Part shown: one piece after another, positions 8,684 through 16,872 of the stretch
How the letters are laid out: every line of letters starts with the position of its first letter
Position numbering within the stretch: position 1 is the first letter of the stretch
Assembly (NCBI RefSeq): GCF_001011035.1
Contig: NZ_CP011492.1
Span: 2,861,501-2,925,500, forward strand
Origin: Streptomyces sp. CNQ-509
Lineage (GTDB): Bacteria > Actinomycetota > Actinomycetes > Streptomycetales > Streptomycetaceae
DNA: 64,000 bases
Reading direction: 5' to 3'
Translations under genes and position numbers: made by a program
Notes under the pieces: generated by a model
Databases searched by the model: none
What the model was told of the DNA's origin: nothing
What the model saw: only the letters and a program-made list of their open reading frames with translations

Positions 8684-11578
8684 TTACAACAGGCCGTCCC
8701 AGAGCTGTTCGAGCACGACCGACCACCAGTGGTCGGGGCCCTGGAGGGCCGCCGGGTCGATCGCCACGAGCTGCGACTGGAAGTCGACCGTCCAGCGCCC
8801 CGCCTGGTCCGGCGTGAGCCCGAAGCGCATCCGCCACATGTGGCCGAGCATCGCCAGGCAGCGCACGAACTCCGGCAGCCCCGTGTTCACGAACTGCGGC
8901 GGCGCGCTGCCCCCGCCGGGCGCCGCCTCCAGCGGCACGGCGACGATGTGCGCGGTGCCGTACTGGACGCACATCTGGCGGCCGAAGTCGTTGCCCATCA
9001 CGAGGTACGAACCGGCGTCGGACGCCGCCTGCACACCCCGCTCCGCCGCCAGCTCCGCCAGCGTCGGCACCGGCCGGCCCGGCTGCGCCTGGCCCCAGAA
9101 GAACGGGCCGAAGTCCATCGGCAGCCCGGCCCACACGAGCGTCTGCGCCACGATGTCCGGCACGCCCTGCCGGGCCACGGCCCGCTGGTCGTACCGGAAC
9201 ACGCCCTGCGGCCCGAACGCCTGGTACAGCTCGTGCCCCAGCCCCTCGGGCGGCAGCGGCGGCAGCACGGGGATCTGCCCGGGCGGCGGCAGCGGCACGC
9301 GCTGCGGCCGCGGCCGGGCCGGACCGTCGGCGACCTGGTGCAGCTCACCCTGGTGCTCGATGAGCTGCTGCATGCCCTGCTGCCGGGAGGCGTGGTCGCG
9401 GCCGTAGGAGGCGGTGTGGCTCAGCCGCACCTGCGGCCAGGTCTCGCGGATCATGCGGGAGCAGTAGCCGCCGGGCAGGTCGCAGGGCTCCAGCTCGGTG
9501 TGCAGCTCCAGGACCTGCTGCGGCGGTACGCCCATGCCGCGCAGCTCGTGCAGGATCTGCCACTCGGGGTGGGCGGTGCCGGGGGCGGAGCGGCGCATGA
9601 CCTGCTGCTCGGAGCCGTCCTGGGCGCGGTAGCGCAGGACGGCGAGGTAGCCGGGGCCGACGGTGGGGACGCCGGGGGGCGGATAGCCGTAGCCCGCGGG
9701 CTGCGGGGCGCCGGGGGGCGGCATGCCGGGCGCGCCGGGTACGGGTCCTGCGGGGGCGGCTCCGGGGGCTCCCGGGGGGAAGGGGGCGGGACCGGCGGCG
9801 GGGGGCGCGCCGGGGGCGCCCGGAGCGCCGGGCGCGAAGGGGGCGCCGCCGGGGGGCGGAGCGGGCTGGCCGGGCGCGGGGGGCGGGGGTGTGCTGGGTG
9901 CCCCCGGGCCGCCAGGGGCTCCGGGCGCTCCAGGTGCTCCGGGTGCCGGTGGGGCGGCGGGCGCGCCCGGGACGCCCGGTGCGCCGGGGGGTGAGGGCGG
10001 GCCCGGGGGTGCGCCGCCCGCGGAGGCACCCGGGTCGACCTGCGACACGAGCTGGGTCGGGATGTACGCGTTGCCGGCGCCCGGGGCGCCCGGGGCGGAC
10101 GGCGGGGGCGGCGCCGAGGAACCGGAGCCGCGGCCGGCGCCGGGCGTGCCGGGGGCACCGGGCGGCGGCGGTACGCCCTGACCGCCGGGGGCCCGCTTGC
10201 CCTTGAGCGGCGGCGGGATGGGGGTGGCCTTGCTGGTGGCCTGCTCGGCGATGTCGGCGGCCCCGCCGCCGGGGCCGGCGGGCGGGGCGGAGGGGGTCTG
10301 GGGGGCGGGCGGGGTGCTGGGCGCGCCCGGGACGCCGGGGGCCCCGGGTGCGGAGGGGGCGCCCGGTGCGCCCGGTGCGCTCGGGGCACCGGGGGCCGCG
10401 GGGGCCCCGGGGGCGCCGGGCGGAGTGCCCGGTGCGCCCGGTGCGCTCGGGGCACCGGGGGTGTTCGGGGCTCCCGGCGGGGCGGGGGTGCCCGTGGATC
10501 CAGAGGCTCCCACGGCGTTCGGGGCGCCCGGCGGTGCCGGGGCGGGGGCGCCCGGGGGCGGGGTGCCCGGCGCACCGGGGTAGTTGCCGGAGCCGGGGGC
10601 GGGTGGGGCGCCGGGGGCCGGAGGAGGCGTGGCGCCGGGGGCCGCGGTCCCGCCGGGCGGCGCCGGGGCGCCGGGGTAGCTGCCGGAGCCGGGGGCGGGC
10701 GGAGCGCCCGCGCCCGAGTGCGGGCCCGGCGCGCCGGGGTAGCTGCCGCCACCGGGCGGGGGCGGGTACGGGCCGCTCGGCGGCGGGGTGTCGGGAAGCG
10801 AAGCGGAGAGGACCGTCTCCGGCAGCGGCACGGAGGCCGCGTCGTCGTCGCCGCGGGAGTTGGTGTCGTTCCACGGGGTCGGCGCCGCCGCCGCGGGCGC
10901 CGTCGGGTCCACCCGCGGGCCCACCGACCCGGAGGAGGCCCCCGACGCACCGGCGCCCCCGGCCGCGTACGGCGAAGCGGGACCGGAACCCCCGGCCCCG
11001 TACGGCGCACCCGAACTCCCCTGCGCCGCAGGCGCACCCGGGCCCGAAGCCGGCGCCGGGACGGGCGACGGGGAAGACGCGGATGACGCGGCGGCCGGGG
11101 GCACCGGAGAAGGCGCAGGAGCAGGCGCAGCCGCGTGCCGGCCGCCCGACCTGCCGGACCCGGCGGACCCGGACGACCCCGAAGACCCCGAGTCGCGCCG
11201 CGGAATGCCGATCTGGTCCGCCGCCTCCTGCAGCCACTCCGGCGGCGTCAGCAGGAACGACGTCGCCCCCAAATCCACGCGCTCCCCCGGCTGCGCGCCC
11301 CGCGGCGCCGCCGCCTCCTCGCCGCCGTACTCCTCCTCGAAGCGCCGGATCACCTCGCCGACCGGCAGCGCGGGCCACAGCGTCGTGTCGCCCGAGTCGC
11401 GCGCGATGACCATGCGCGCCCCCGAGCCCTCCGGCATCCCGTCGCCCGCCGGGATCTCGGCCCAGGCCACGAAGCCCAGATCGAACTCCCGCACCTTGAC
11501 CTCGCGGCGCCGCTGCTGCGGCACCCCGCCGTTGATCCACGAGTCGGCGCGCTCCTGCGCCTGTGCGAAGGTGACCAT
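8684..11578 (-). CDS. Imm35 (YrhB) - Gly/Pro linker - deaminase - SUKH-4 fusion protein
   Basis: This is a 964-residue multidomain protein. Residues 1-85 (REFDLGFVAWAEIPAG, then VIARDSGDTTLWPALP) look like an Imm35/YrhB immunity domain. Residues about 263-639 are collagen-like GAPGAP/GPP repeats. A deaminase domain follows, with the zinc-site pattern H670-x-E672 (HPEW) and C699-x6-C706 (PCDLPGGYC), as in nucleic-acid/nucleotide deaminase toxins of polymorphic systems (the XOO_2897-like group as I recall). Residues about 770-964 fit SUKH-4 (YLVMGNDFG, VNTGLPEFVRCLAMLGHMW). Toxin-type and immunity-type domains thus share one chain. No signal peptide or trafficking domain is visible. The gene sits 7 bp behind the WHH-SUKH gene and ends in a strong terminator. 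Confidence 0.82.
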   Translation of the reverse strand: MVTFAQAQERADSWINGGVPQQRRREVKVREFDLGFVAWAEIPAGDGMPEGSGARMVIARDSGDTTLWPALPVGEVIRRFEEEYGGEEAAAPRGAQPGERVDLGATSFLLTPPEWLQEAADQIGIPRRDSGSSGSSGSAGSGRSGGRHAAAPAPAPSPVPPAAASSASSPSPVPAPASGPGAPAAQGSSGAPYGAGGSGPASPYAAGGAGASGASSGSVGPRVDPTAPAAAAPTPWNDTNSRGDDDAASVPLPETVLSASLPDTPPPSGPYPPPPGGGSYPGAPGPHSGAGAPPAPGSGSYPGAPAPPGGTAAPGATPPPAPGAPPAPGSGNYPGAPGTPPPGAPAPAPPGAPNAVGASGSTGTPAPPGAPNTPGAPSAPGAPGTPPGAPGAPAAPGAPSAPGAPGAPSAPGAPGVPGAPSTPPAPQTPSAPPAGPGGGAADIAEQATSKATPIPPPLKGKRAPGGQGVPPPPGAPGTPGAGRGSGSSAPPPPSAPGAPGAGNAYIPTQLVSQVDPGASAGGAPPGPPSPPGAPGVPGAPAAPPAPGAPGAPGAPGGPGAPSTPPPPAPGQPAPPPGGAPFAPGAPGAPGAPPAAGPAPFPPGAPGAAPAGPVPGAPGMPPPGAPQPAGYGYPPPGVPTVGPGYLAVLRYRAQDGSEQQVMRRSAPGTAHPEWQILHELRGMGVPPQQVLELHTELEPCDLPGGYCSRMIRETWPQVRLSHTASYGRDHASRQQGMQQLIEHQGELHQVADGPARPRPQRVPLPPPGQIPVLPPLPPEGLGHELYQAFGPQGVFRYDQRAVARQGVPDIVAQTLVWAGLPMDFGPFFWGQAQPGRPVPTLAELAAERGVQAASDAGSYLVMGNDFGRQMCVQYGTAHIVAVPLEAAPGGGSAPPQFVNTGLPEFVRCLAMLGHMWRMRFGLTPDQAGRWTVDFQSQLVAIDPAALQGPDHWWSVVLEQLWDGLL
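9660..10790 (-). repeat. Collagen-like Gly-Ala-Pro/Gly-Pro-Pro coding repeat
   Basis: About 1.1 kb inside the fusion gene encodes residues roughly 263-639, dominated by GAP, GPP and PGAPG units, with SER/THR-poor and charge-poor composition. The DNA is a degenerate GGGGCGCCC-type repeat. Such tracts make triple-helical or extended linkers and change length by slippage; they are hard to assemble, so the exact length should be treated with care. Confidence 0.9.
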
Positions 11579-11585
11579 TACCTCT

Positions 11586-12569
11586 TCACCCCTCCACCGG
11601 CACGGCGCGCGCGAAGCCGCCGTCCACCATCAGATTCGCCACGGTCTCCAACTCCGGCGGGCCGCCCACCAGCCGGTCGAGGAAGGCGTCGAAGTCCTCC
11701 CCGCAGAACAGCAGCAGCCGTTCCACCCGCTCCGCGACCGACCAGCCCGAGTCGCCCTGGTCGCGGGCGTCGTCGTACGGGCAGAACCACACGCTGCCGC
11801 GCCTGCGGCCCTTCGTCTTCAGCGCCAGCACCCCGCCCTGCAGGAACGCGATGCCCAGATAGTCCTTCGTCAGATGGTCGCGCAGGCACTTGTTCACGTA
11901 GACCACGTCGTTGACCGCCGCCTCGTCGCGCACGGTGAAGAACGGCTGGTCCACCAGCAGCCCCAGCTCCGGATCGAGCGCCGCGCCGACCGGCGCGCAG
12001 CCGCCCGCCGCCTTGAGGAAGTCGCGGTACGCGCCCGGCAGCCCGTAGCCGAGATCCTCCTCGACACCCATCACCTGGTCCTCGGTGACCGCCGCGCCGT
12101 CACGCGGAAGGGTGAAATGCACCGGCCGCGTCTCCTGCAGCGGGCGCGTGCCGCGCTTGTCCTGGTCGACGGCCGCCGTCGCCAGCCCGCCGTGGTGCCG
12201 CAGCAGCGCCTTCACATCGGCGGGCACCAGCTCCATCCGGCGGGTGCCCGCCACGTGGTGCCAGGTCCAGCCGTGCGGCGTCGCCACCGACGGCAGCGTC
12301 GACCACAGCTCGTGGCCCTGCGCGTGCAGCGCCGCGTTCGCCGACACGTAGTCCGTCAGCCGCAGCTCGTCGATGCCGAAGCCCTCGGGGGGCTCGGCGA
12401 TCTCCGCCGCCGCGCGCGCGTACGGGGAGAAGTCCGGGTAACCGTCGGCGTCCACACGCACGCCGCGGGGGTGTCTGGCGGCCCGGACCGGGTCCGGGAA
12501 GTTCACGACCTGCCCGGCGTATGCCGCGTTCGGCGGTGCGACGGTCGTTCCTCGCCGACCTGACGTCAT
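11586..12569 (-). CDS. WHH nuclease - SUKH immunity fusion protein
   Basis: The product has 327 residues. The N-terminal half contains AAYAGQVVNFPDP, DADGYPDFSPYA and GWTWHHVAGTRRMELVPADVKALLRHHGG: the W103-H104-H105 motif with following V-P-x-D and HxGG identifies a WHH nuclease of the HNH/Endonuclease VII fold, a toxin tip in polymorphic systems. The C-terminal half (TEDQVMGVEEDLGYGLPGAYRDFLKAAGG, about 155-300) is a SUKH (SMI1/KNR4) domain, the usual immunity fold. I chose the ATG at 12569 over 12605 because AGGGGG lies about 9 bases upstream. The deaminase fusion starts 7 bp after its stop. Confidence 0.85.
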   Translation of the reverse strand: MTSGRRGTTVAPPNAAYAGQVVNFPDPVRAARHPRGVRVDADGYPDFSPYARAAAEIAEPPEGFGIDELRLTDYVSANAALHAQGHELWSTLPSVATPHGWTWHHVAGTRRMELVPADVKALLRHHGGLATAAVDQDKRGTRPLQETRPVHFTLPRDGAAVTEDQVMGVEEDLGYGLPGAYRDFLKAAGGCAPVGAALDPELGLLVDQPFFTVRDEAAVNDVVYVNKCLRDHLTKDYLGIAFLQGGVLALKTKGRRRGSVWFCPYDDARDQGDSGWSVAERVERLLLFCGEDFDAFLDRLVGGPPELETVANLMVDGGFARAVPVEG

Positions 12570-12823
12570 CGCGTGTGCCCCCTGCCGTTGGTCTCCGTCA
12601 AACACAGCCTATGGGGTGCCGCGGCCGGCGGTCTTGCCCTGGTCAGAGAGCGCCCCGGCAAGCGGCGTGATCTGCTCCGCAATGACGGACTTGCCCAGCA
12701 CGGGACCGGGCCACGGGGTGTGCACACGCCGGTACGGAAGGCACCTCGGGTGTCGTGTCGCACGTATGTGGCAAGCTGGACGGCGCGAGACAGCGGAGTT
12801 TCACGGGGGAGGCTCTTACCGCT

Positions 12824-13438
12824 ATGCACGCATGCTCAGACACAGCAGATCCGCTCACCGGCGGCGATCCATACGGCGGTATGGGACGCCCGTTCGGCCT
12901 GACGGACACTCCGTACGGATACATGGAAACGGACATGGGGACGGGGACGGGCCCGGCGGCCGACCCCCGCACAGACTGGCGCGACACGGCGCCCGGCGAC
13001 GGTGTGCCACGCCTCACCAGCCGGCGGGACGGCGTCCTGCCGGCCGTCGGCGCCGCCCTCTCCGTCCGCGGCCAGACCCTCACCTGCACGGCGGGCCGCG
13101 CCGACCAGGGCCCCCTGCTCCACCCACTGGTGCAGGACTTCCTCGACACGCTCAGCAGCGGCCGCCGCGAGCGGTTCACCGGGCGCTGCCCCGAAGCCGT
13201 GCTGCTCTCGCGGCACCTGACGGCCGTCGAGGCGGGCCGCAGCAAGCGCGCCGCGCGCAAGCCGCTGTCGGCGGGAGAGGCGCGCCGGGCACTGAAGCAG
13301 GCGAAGATCACCGCCCGCCACATCCGCGAGGACGGCGACCCGCTGCACGGGCGGTACGCGCCGCCCTGCCGCTCCTGCACCGCCCTCCTCACCCACTTCG
13401 GCGTGCGCACCGTGGGCGATGCGCACGCCGAGGACTGA
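12824..13438 (+). CDS. YwqJ-type nucleic-acid deaminase domain protein
   Basis: This 204-residue protein has the YwqJ-deaminase layout: LHPLVQDFLDTL, then GRCPEAVLLS (zinc ligand C122 and catalytic E124), then HIREDGDPLHGRYAPPCRSC (ligands C182 and C185) and LLTHFGVR. In polymorphic toxin systems these domains deaminate nucleic-acid bases; the target here is unknown. The first 60 residues are Gly/Asp-rich and lack a signal peptide. The ATG at 12824 has GGGGGAGG about 11 bases upstream. The stop lies 3 bp before the SUKH-3 gene, so toxin and immunity are co-expressed. It is divergent from the WHH-SUKH gene. Confidence 0.85.
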   Translation: MHACSDTADPLTGGDPYGGMGRPFGLTDTPYGYMETDMGTGTGPAADPRTDWRDTAPGDGVPRLTSRRDGVLPAVGAALSVRGQTLTCTAGRADQGPLLHPLVQDFLDTLSSGRRERFTGRCPEAVLLSRHLTAVEAGRSKRAARKPLSAGEARRALKQAKITARHIREDGDPLHGRYAPPCRSCTALLTHFGVRTVGDAHAED

Positions 13439-13441
13439 GCC

Positions 13442-13972
13442 GTGGTCCCCTCGGACCCGCGCGACCTGGCCGCGCACCACACGCGCTTCCCGGTCGAGGT
13501 CGACAGCGCGCTGCGCGCGGCCGGCTGGGAGCCGGGCCGGTGGGACATACGGCAGGCGGAGACCTGGGCCGACACGCTGCGGGCCCATGTGTCGTCCGGC
13601 GGCCACGTGCACGCGGTCTTCCCGGCGGCGGTCGAGGCGTGGGCGGAGTTCGGCGGCCTGCGGGTCGTCGGCGAGGGCCCCGGCCGCCAGTTGGGCCCGG
13701 CGGACCTGCACGTGGACCCGATGCACGGGCTGCACCTCACGCGCACCCTCGCGGACCTGGGCCGCGCCCTCCGGACGGAGCTGTGCCCGCTGGGCGCGGA
13801 GCTGGCCCCGGACGGGAGCACGGCACAGGCGGTGCTGGCGGTCGACGCCGAGGGCAGGGGGTACGCCCTGGATCACGCCGGGGACTGGTTCCTGGGCAGG
13901 TCCGTGGACGAGGCGCTGGTGACTCTGGTGACCGGCCTCGAACCGCAGCGCCTGACGCCGGAGCCGGACTGA
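13442..13972 (+). CDS. SUKH-3 family immunity protein
   Basis: This 176-residue soluble protein opens with TRFPVEVDSALRAAGWEPGRW and continues AWAEFGGLRV, GRQLGPADLHVDP, LCPLGAE and GYALDHAGDWFLGRSVDEAL. This is the SUKH-3 pattern: an N-terminal RFP.EV...L..AGW.PGR helix and a C-terminal G.vy..h.....G.s..eAL motif. It starts with GTG three bases after the deaminase stop, and is the expected cognate inhibitor of that YwqJ-type enzyme. The pairing is from position, not from tested binding. Confidence 0.85.
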   Translation: MVPSDPRDLAAHHTRFPVEVDSALRAAGWEPGRWDIRQAETWADTLRAHVSSGGHVHAVFPAAVEAWAEFGGLRVVGEGPGRQLGPADLHVDPMHGLHLTRTLADLGRALRTELCPLGAELAPDGSTAQAVLAVDAEGRGYALDHAGDWFLGRSVDEALVTLVTGLEPQRLTPEPD

Positions 13973-14019
13973 CGGGCGGTCCGTACGGGCGGGGCTTCCG
14001 CAGGTGAACGCCCCGGGTG

Positions 14020-15588
14020 CTACGTCCCGCTGGGCAGCACGGCCGAGACGCGGAAGCCGCCCGCGTCCGTCGCGGCCGACACGAAGCCGCCGCCCAGGCC
14101 CGTCACGCGCTCGCGCATGCCCACCAGGCCGTTGCCGCCGCTGGGCAGCCCGGCGCTCTGCGAGGCGGCGTCGGACGGGCCGTTGACCACGAGCACGGCC
14201 ACCTCGGCGACGCGATGCGCGAGCAGCACCCGGGTCTTGGCACCGGGGGCGTGCTTGTGGACGTTGGTGAGCGCTTCCTGCACGACCCGGTAGACGGTCT
14301 GCTCCACCTCGGCGGCGTACGGGCCGGGGTCGCCCTCCTCGGCGAAGTCCACGGCCATCCCGGCGGCGCGGGACTCGCCGATGAGCGCTTCCAGATCGTC
14401 CAGGCGTGGCCCGGGACCACCGGCGTCGGCGTCTGCGGCGCCCCGCGGGCGCTGCCCGGCACGGGCAGCCGCCGCCCCGGCCGCGGCCGGGCCGCCGCGC
14501 GCAGGGCGGCCGGCATCGGTGGCCACGGCGGCGGGGGCACCGCCGGCCGCGGAGGAGGCGGCCTCCGGACCGCCCCCGGCAACCCCGGCCCCGTCGGCCC
14601 CATCGGCCCCGGCACCGGCCACCGCGACCCCGGCGCCGGCCGCCTCCGCGGCCGTACAGCCCGACGCGGCAGCGCCGGAGGCCGCACCACCCGGCGCCGC
14701 GGCGCCGACGACGGCCTCGCCACCGCCCGGCGCCCCGCTCCCCGGCGACGACACCGACCCCGCCGGCATCCGCAGCACGCCCAGCATCTCCCGCAGCTCC
14801 GTCAGCGCCTGCCGCCCCATGTCCCCGACCAGCGCCGCGTTCCGCGCCGCCTTCTCCGGATCGTTGAGCACCACCCGCTCCAGCGCCGCCGCGTGCACCA
14901 CCATCAGGCTCACCCGGTGCGCCACCACGTCGTGCATGTCCCGCGCGATCCGCGTCCGCTCCTCGCGCCGCGCCCACACCGCACGCTCCTCCGCCCGCTC
15001 CGCGAGCAGCGACAACTCCCGCTCCAGACCGTCGGCCCGCTCCCGCAGGCTCTCCACGAGCCGCCGCCGCGCGCCGACGTACAGCCCGAACAGCAGCGGC
15101 GGCAGCGTCACGCCGACCGACATCAGCAGCGCGACGAGCGCGGCCAGCACGAAGGGCGAGTCGCGGTCATGCTCCTCGAAGGTCTGGTACATCTGCACGA
15201 ACGTGACAATGATCACGGCGGAGACGGACATCCCGGCCAGGGCCGCGGTGATGCGCCGGGGGATGTCGGAGGCGGCGAGGGTGTAGAGGCCGACGACGGC
15301 CAGCAGGAAGCCCATCTCCGCGGGCGTGACGGCCATGCCCACCAGCACCGGGACGATCGGCCACCGCCGCCGCAGCACCAGCGTGCTGCCCGCGACGAGC
15401 CCCAGCACGATCCCGAACCCCAGGGGCAGCCCGGCGTCCCGCGCGAACGGCACCCCCTGCGCCACGCACTCCGCGGCCGACGCCGCCGCCAGCACCACGT
15501 CCAGCACCATCGACCGGCGCCGCGCCCACCACCAGACCGGCCTCCGCCCCCCGGAGACCTCGCTCACGGCTTCCCCCGACGCGGTCAT
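14020..15588 (-). CDS. Orphan sensor histidine kinase (HisKA_3 / NarL-type)
   Basis: The product has 522 residues. Five to six membrane helices span about residues 20-185. The dimerisation domain has RTRIARDMHDVVAHRVSLMVVH, with the phospho-accepting His in the DMHDVVAHR box of HPK7-type kinases. The ATP-binding domain shows VYRVVQEALTNVHKHAPG (N box) and GGNGLVGMRERV (G box). Between them lies an unusual Ala/Gly/Pro-rich stretch of about 120 residues. No response regulator gene adjoins it; the neighbours are SUKH-3 and an interrupted gene. The ATG at 15588 is chosen because membrane helices start soon after; there is no clear ribosome site, so it may be leaderless. Confidence 0.85.
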   Translation of the reverse strand: MTASGEAVSEVSGGRRPVWWWARRRSMVLDVVLAAASAAECVAQGVPFARDAGLPLGFGIVLGLVAGSTLVLRRRWPIVPVLVGMAVTPAEMGFLLAVVGLYTLAASDIPRRITAALAGMSVSAVIIVTFVQMYQTFEEHDRDSPFVLAALVALLMSVGVTLPPLLFGLYVGARRRLVESLRERADGLERELSLLAERAEERAVWARREERTRIARDMHDVVAHRVSLMVVHAAALERVVLNDPEKAARNAALVGDMGRQALTELREMLGVLRMPAGSVSSPGSGAPGGGEAVVGAAAPGGAASGAAASGCTAAEAAGAGVAVAGAGADGADGAGVAGGGPEAASSAAGGAPAAVATDAGRPARGGPAAAGAAAARAGQRPRGAADADAGGPGPRLDDLEALIGESRAAGMAVDFAEEGDPGPYAAEVEQTVYRVVQEALTNVHKHAPGAKTRVLLAHRVAEVAVLVVNGPSDAASQSAGLPSGGNGLVGMRERVTGLGGGFVSAATDAGGFRVSAVLPSGT

Positions 15589-15745
15589 ACCAACCAGCGT
15601 AAGGGCCGAACACACGGTGCCGGGCTTCGGGTGCAACAGCACGCAACGGATTCGAACGCACACGAAACCACCAGGTAGGCCCCGAACTGGTGAATCGACC
15701 GAATATTCGCATCCGCCGCCCGGACCCCGGGCGAGGCTGGTCGCC

Positions 15746-16693
15746 ATGACCGAGGAACGACACCGCCTCGACGGCGACGAGGCCACCAGCCCACAAGATG
15801 ACCCCATCGCCTTCGATCGGCTGCGAACACGGGCAACCGCGCTCCGGAGAGAAGGGCTGGATCCCTGGCACATCCGGGTTGTGCTCGGCGTCGATGACGA
15901 TGACTAGCTCGAGCGGCTGCTGGCGCCGGAGCCACCGCCAGACTGGGCGAAGCGGCCGAAAGCCAACGACACCGTCAGGCTGGAGGCACGCAGACTCCGG
16001 CGGCAAGGACTCACCTACGAGGAGATCCGCGCTGAGCTCGACGTCTCCAAGAGCTCGCTCTCGGACTGGCTGCGGGACCTGCCACGCCCTGCGCCCAGGT
16101 GGAACCCGGCCCTGGCCCGCAAGGGGCACGTGGCGCAAATGCGGCGTATGGCCGAGGCACGGGCCTCCCTCCATGTCAGGTTGAGCGATGAAAGGCATCA
16201 GCTCACACGCGAGGCGAAGGGGCAGATCACCACTGTGAGCGATGCCGAGCTGTTCTTCATCGGCGTCGCCTTGTACTGGGCGGAAGGCCAGAAGGACAAG
16301 GAGTACGCACGCCGAGAGTGCATCTCGTTCGTCAACAGCGACCCACAGATGATCCGGGTCTTCTTGCGCTGGCTCGACATGCTCGGTGTCTCCGCAGACC
16401 GGCTGCGTTGCAGTGTGCACATCCAGGCGCAGGCGGACGTCGAGGAGGCCACCCGGTTCTGGTCGGAGCTGACGGGCGTCCCGCGTCATCGGTTCTGGAA
16501 ACCCGGCCTGAGCAAGGCGCCCGTCGGGTCGCCCCGGCTGCTTCGGGCGGTACCGTACGCGGGCTGCCTGAGGATCTACGTCACGAACAGTGCTCGGCTG
16601 TACCGCCAAGTGGAAGGGTGGTGGCGTGGCATCGGCGCCTGGGCAGAGGCTCCCGGCAGCGAGGCGGCTCCGGTAGGGTCTGACTCGCAGTGA
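15746..16693 (+). pseudogene. Interrupted helix-turn-helix / homing-endonuclease-like protein (in-frame amber)
   Basis: One continuous frame of 316 codons runs from ATG 15746 to TGA 16693, interrupted only by TAG at 15905-15907 (codon 54). Before it: MTEERHRLDGDEATSPQDDP and a helix-turn-helix-like LRREGLDPWHIRVVLGV. After it: a second such motif (RLRRQGLTYEEIRAELDVSKSSLSDWLRDLP), then LFFIGVALYWAEGQKDK, SFVNSDPQMIRVFLRWLDMLGV and RLYRQVEGWWRGI. I recall intact Streptomyces hypothetical proteins of this full length, often near tRNA genes. A GTG at 16130 could restart translation. The TGA lies directly before tRNA-Gln. Pseudogene is most likely; a sequencing error or amber readthrough is possible. 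Confidence 0.7.
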
Positions 16694-16767
16694 TCCCCCG
16701 TGGTGTAACCCGGCAGCACACCAGATTTTGGATCTGGCAGGACAAGGTTCGAATCCTTGCGGGGGAG
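16694..16767 (+). tRNA. tRNA-Gln (anticodon TTG)
   Basis: Acceptor arms TCCCCCG (16694-16700) and CGGGGGA (16760-16766) pair fully. The anticodon stem CCAGA/TCTGG holds the loop TTTTGGA with anticodon TTG, and the T arm reads CAAGGTTCGAATCCTTG. CCA is not encoded. It begins immediately after the stop of the interrupted gene. Confidence 0.95.
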
Positions 16768-16778
16768 CCGTCCCCAGA

Positions 16779-16798
16779 GCCCCGGCAACCGCCGGGGC
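16779..16798 (+). terminator. Terminator after tRNA-Gln
   Basis: GCCCCGGC - AACC - GCCGGGGC forms a perfect 8-bp stem, followed by CCGTTTGTGTT. It separates the tRNA from glmU. Confidence 0.85.
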
Positions 16799-16872
16799 CC
16801 GTTTGTGTTACCCCCGCGTACCCCCTCGGTATCCTGCCCGTACCCCCGATTCCGCCTGCGTAAGGACCTCAC

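Noticed and set aside
9660..10790. Regular GC-rich repeats that could suggest a CRISPR array
   Set aside because: Units are short, in frame, unspaced and encode Gly-Ala-Pro; there are no unique spacers or cas genes.
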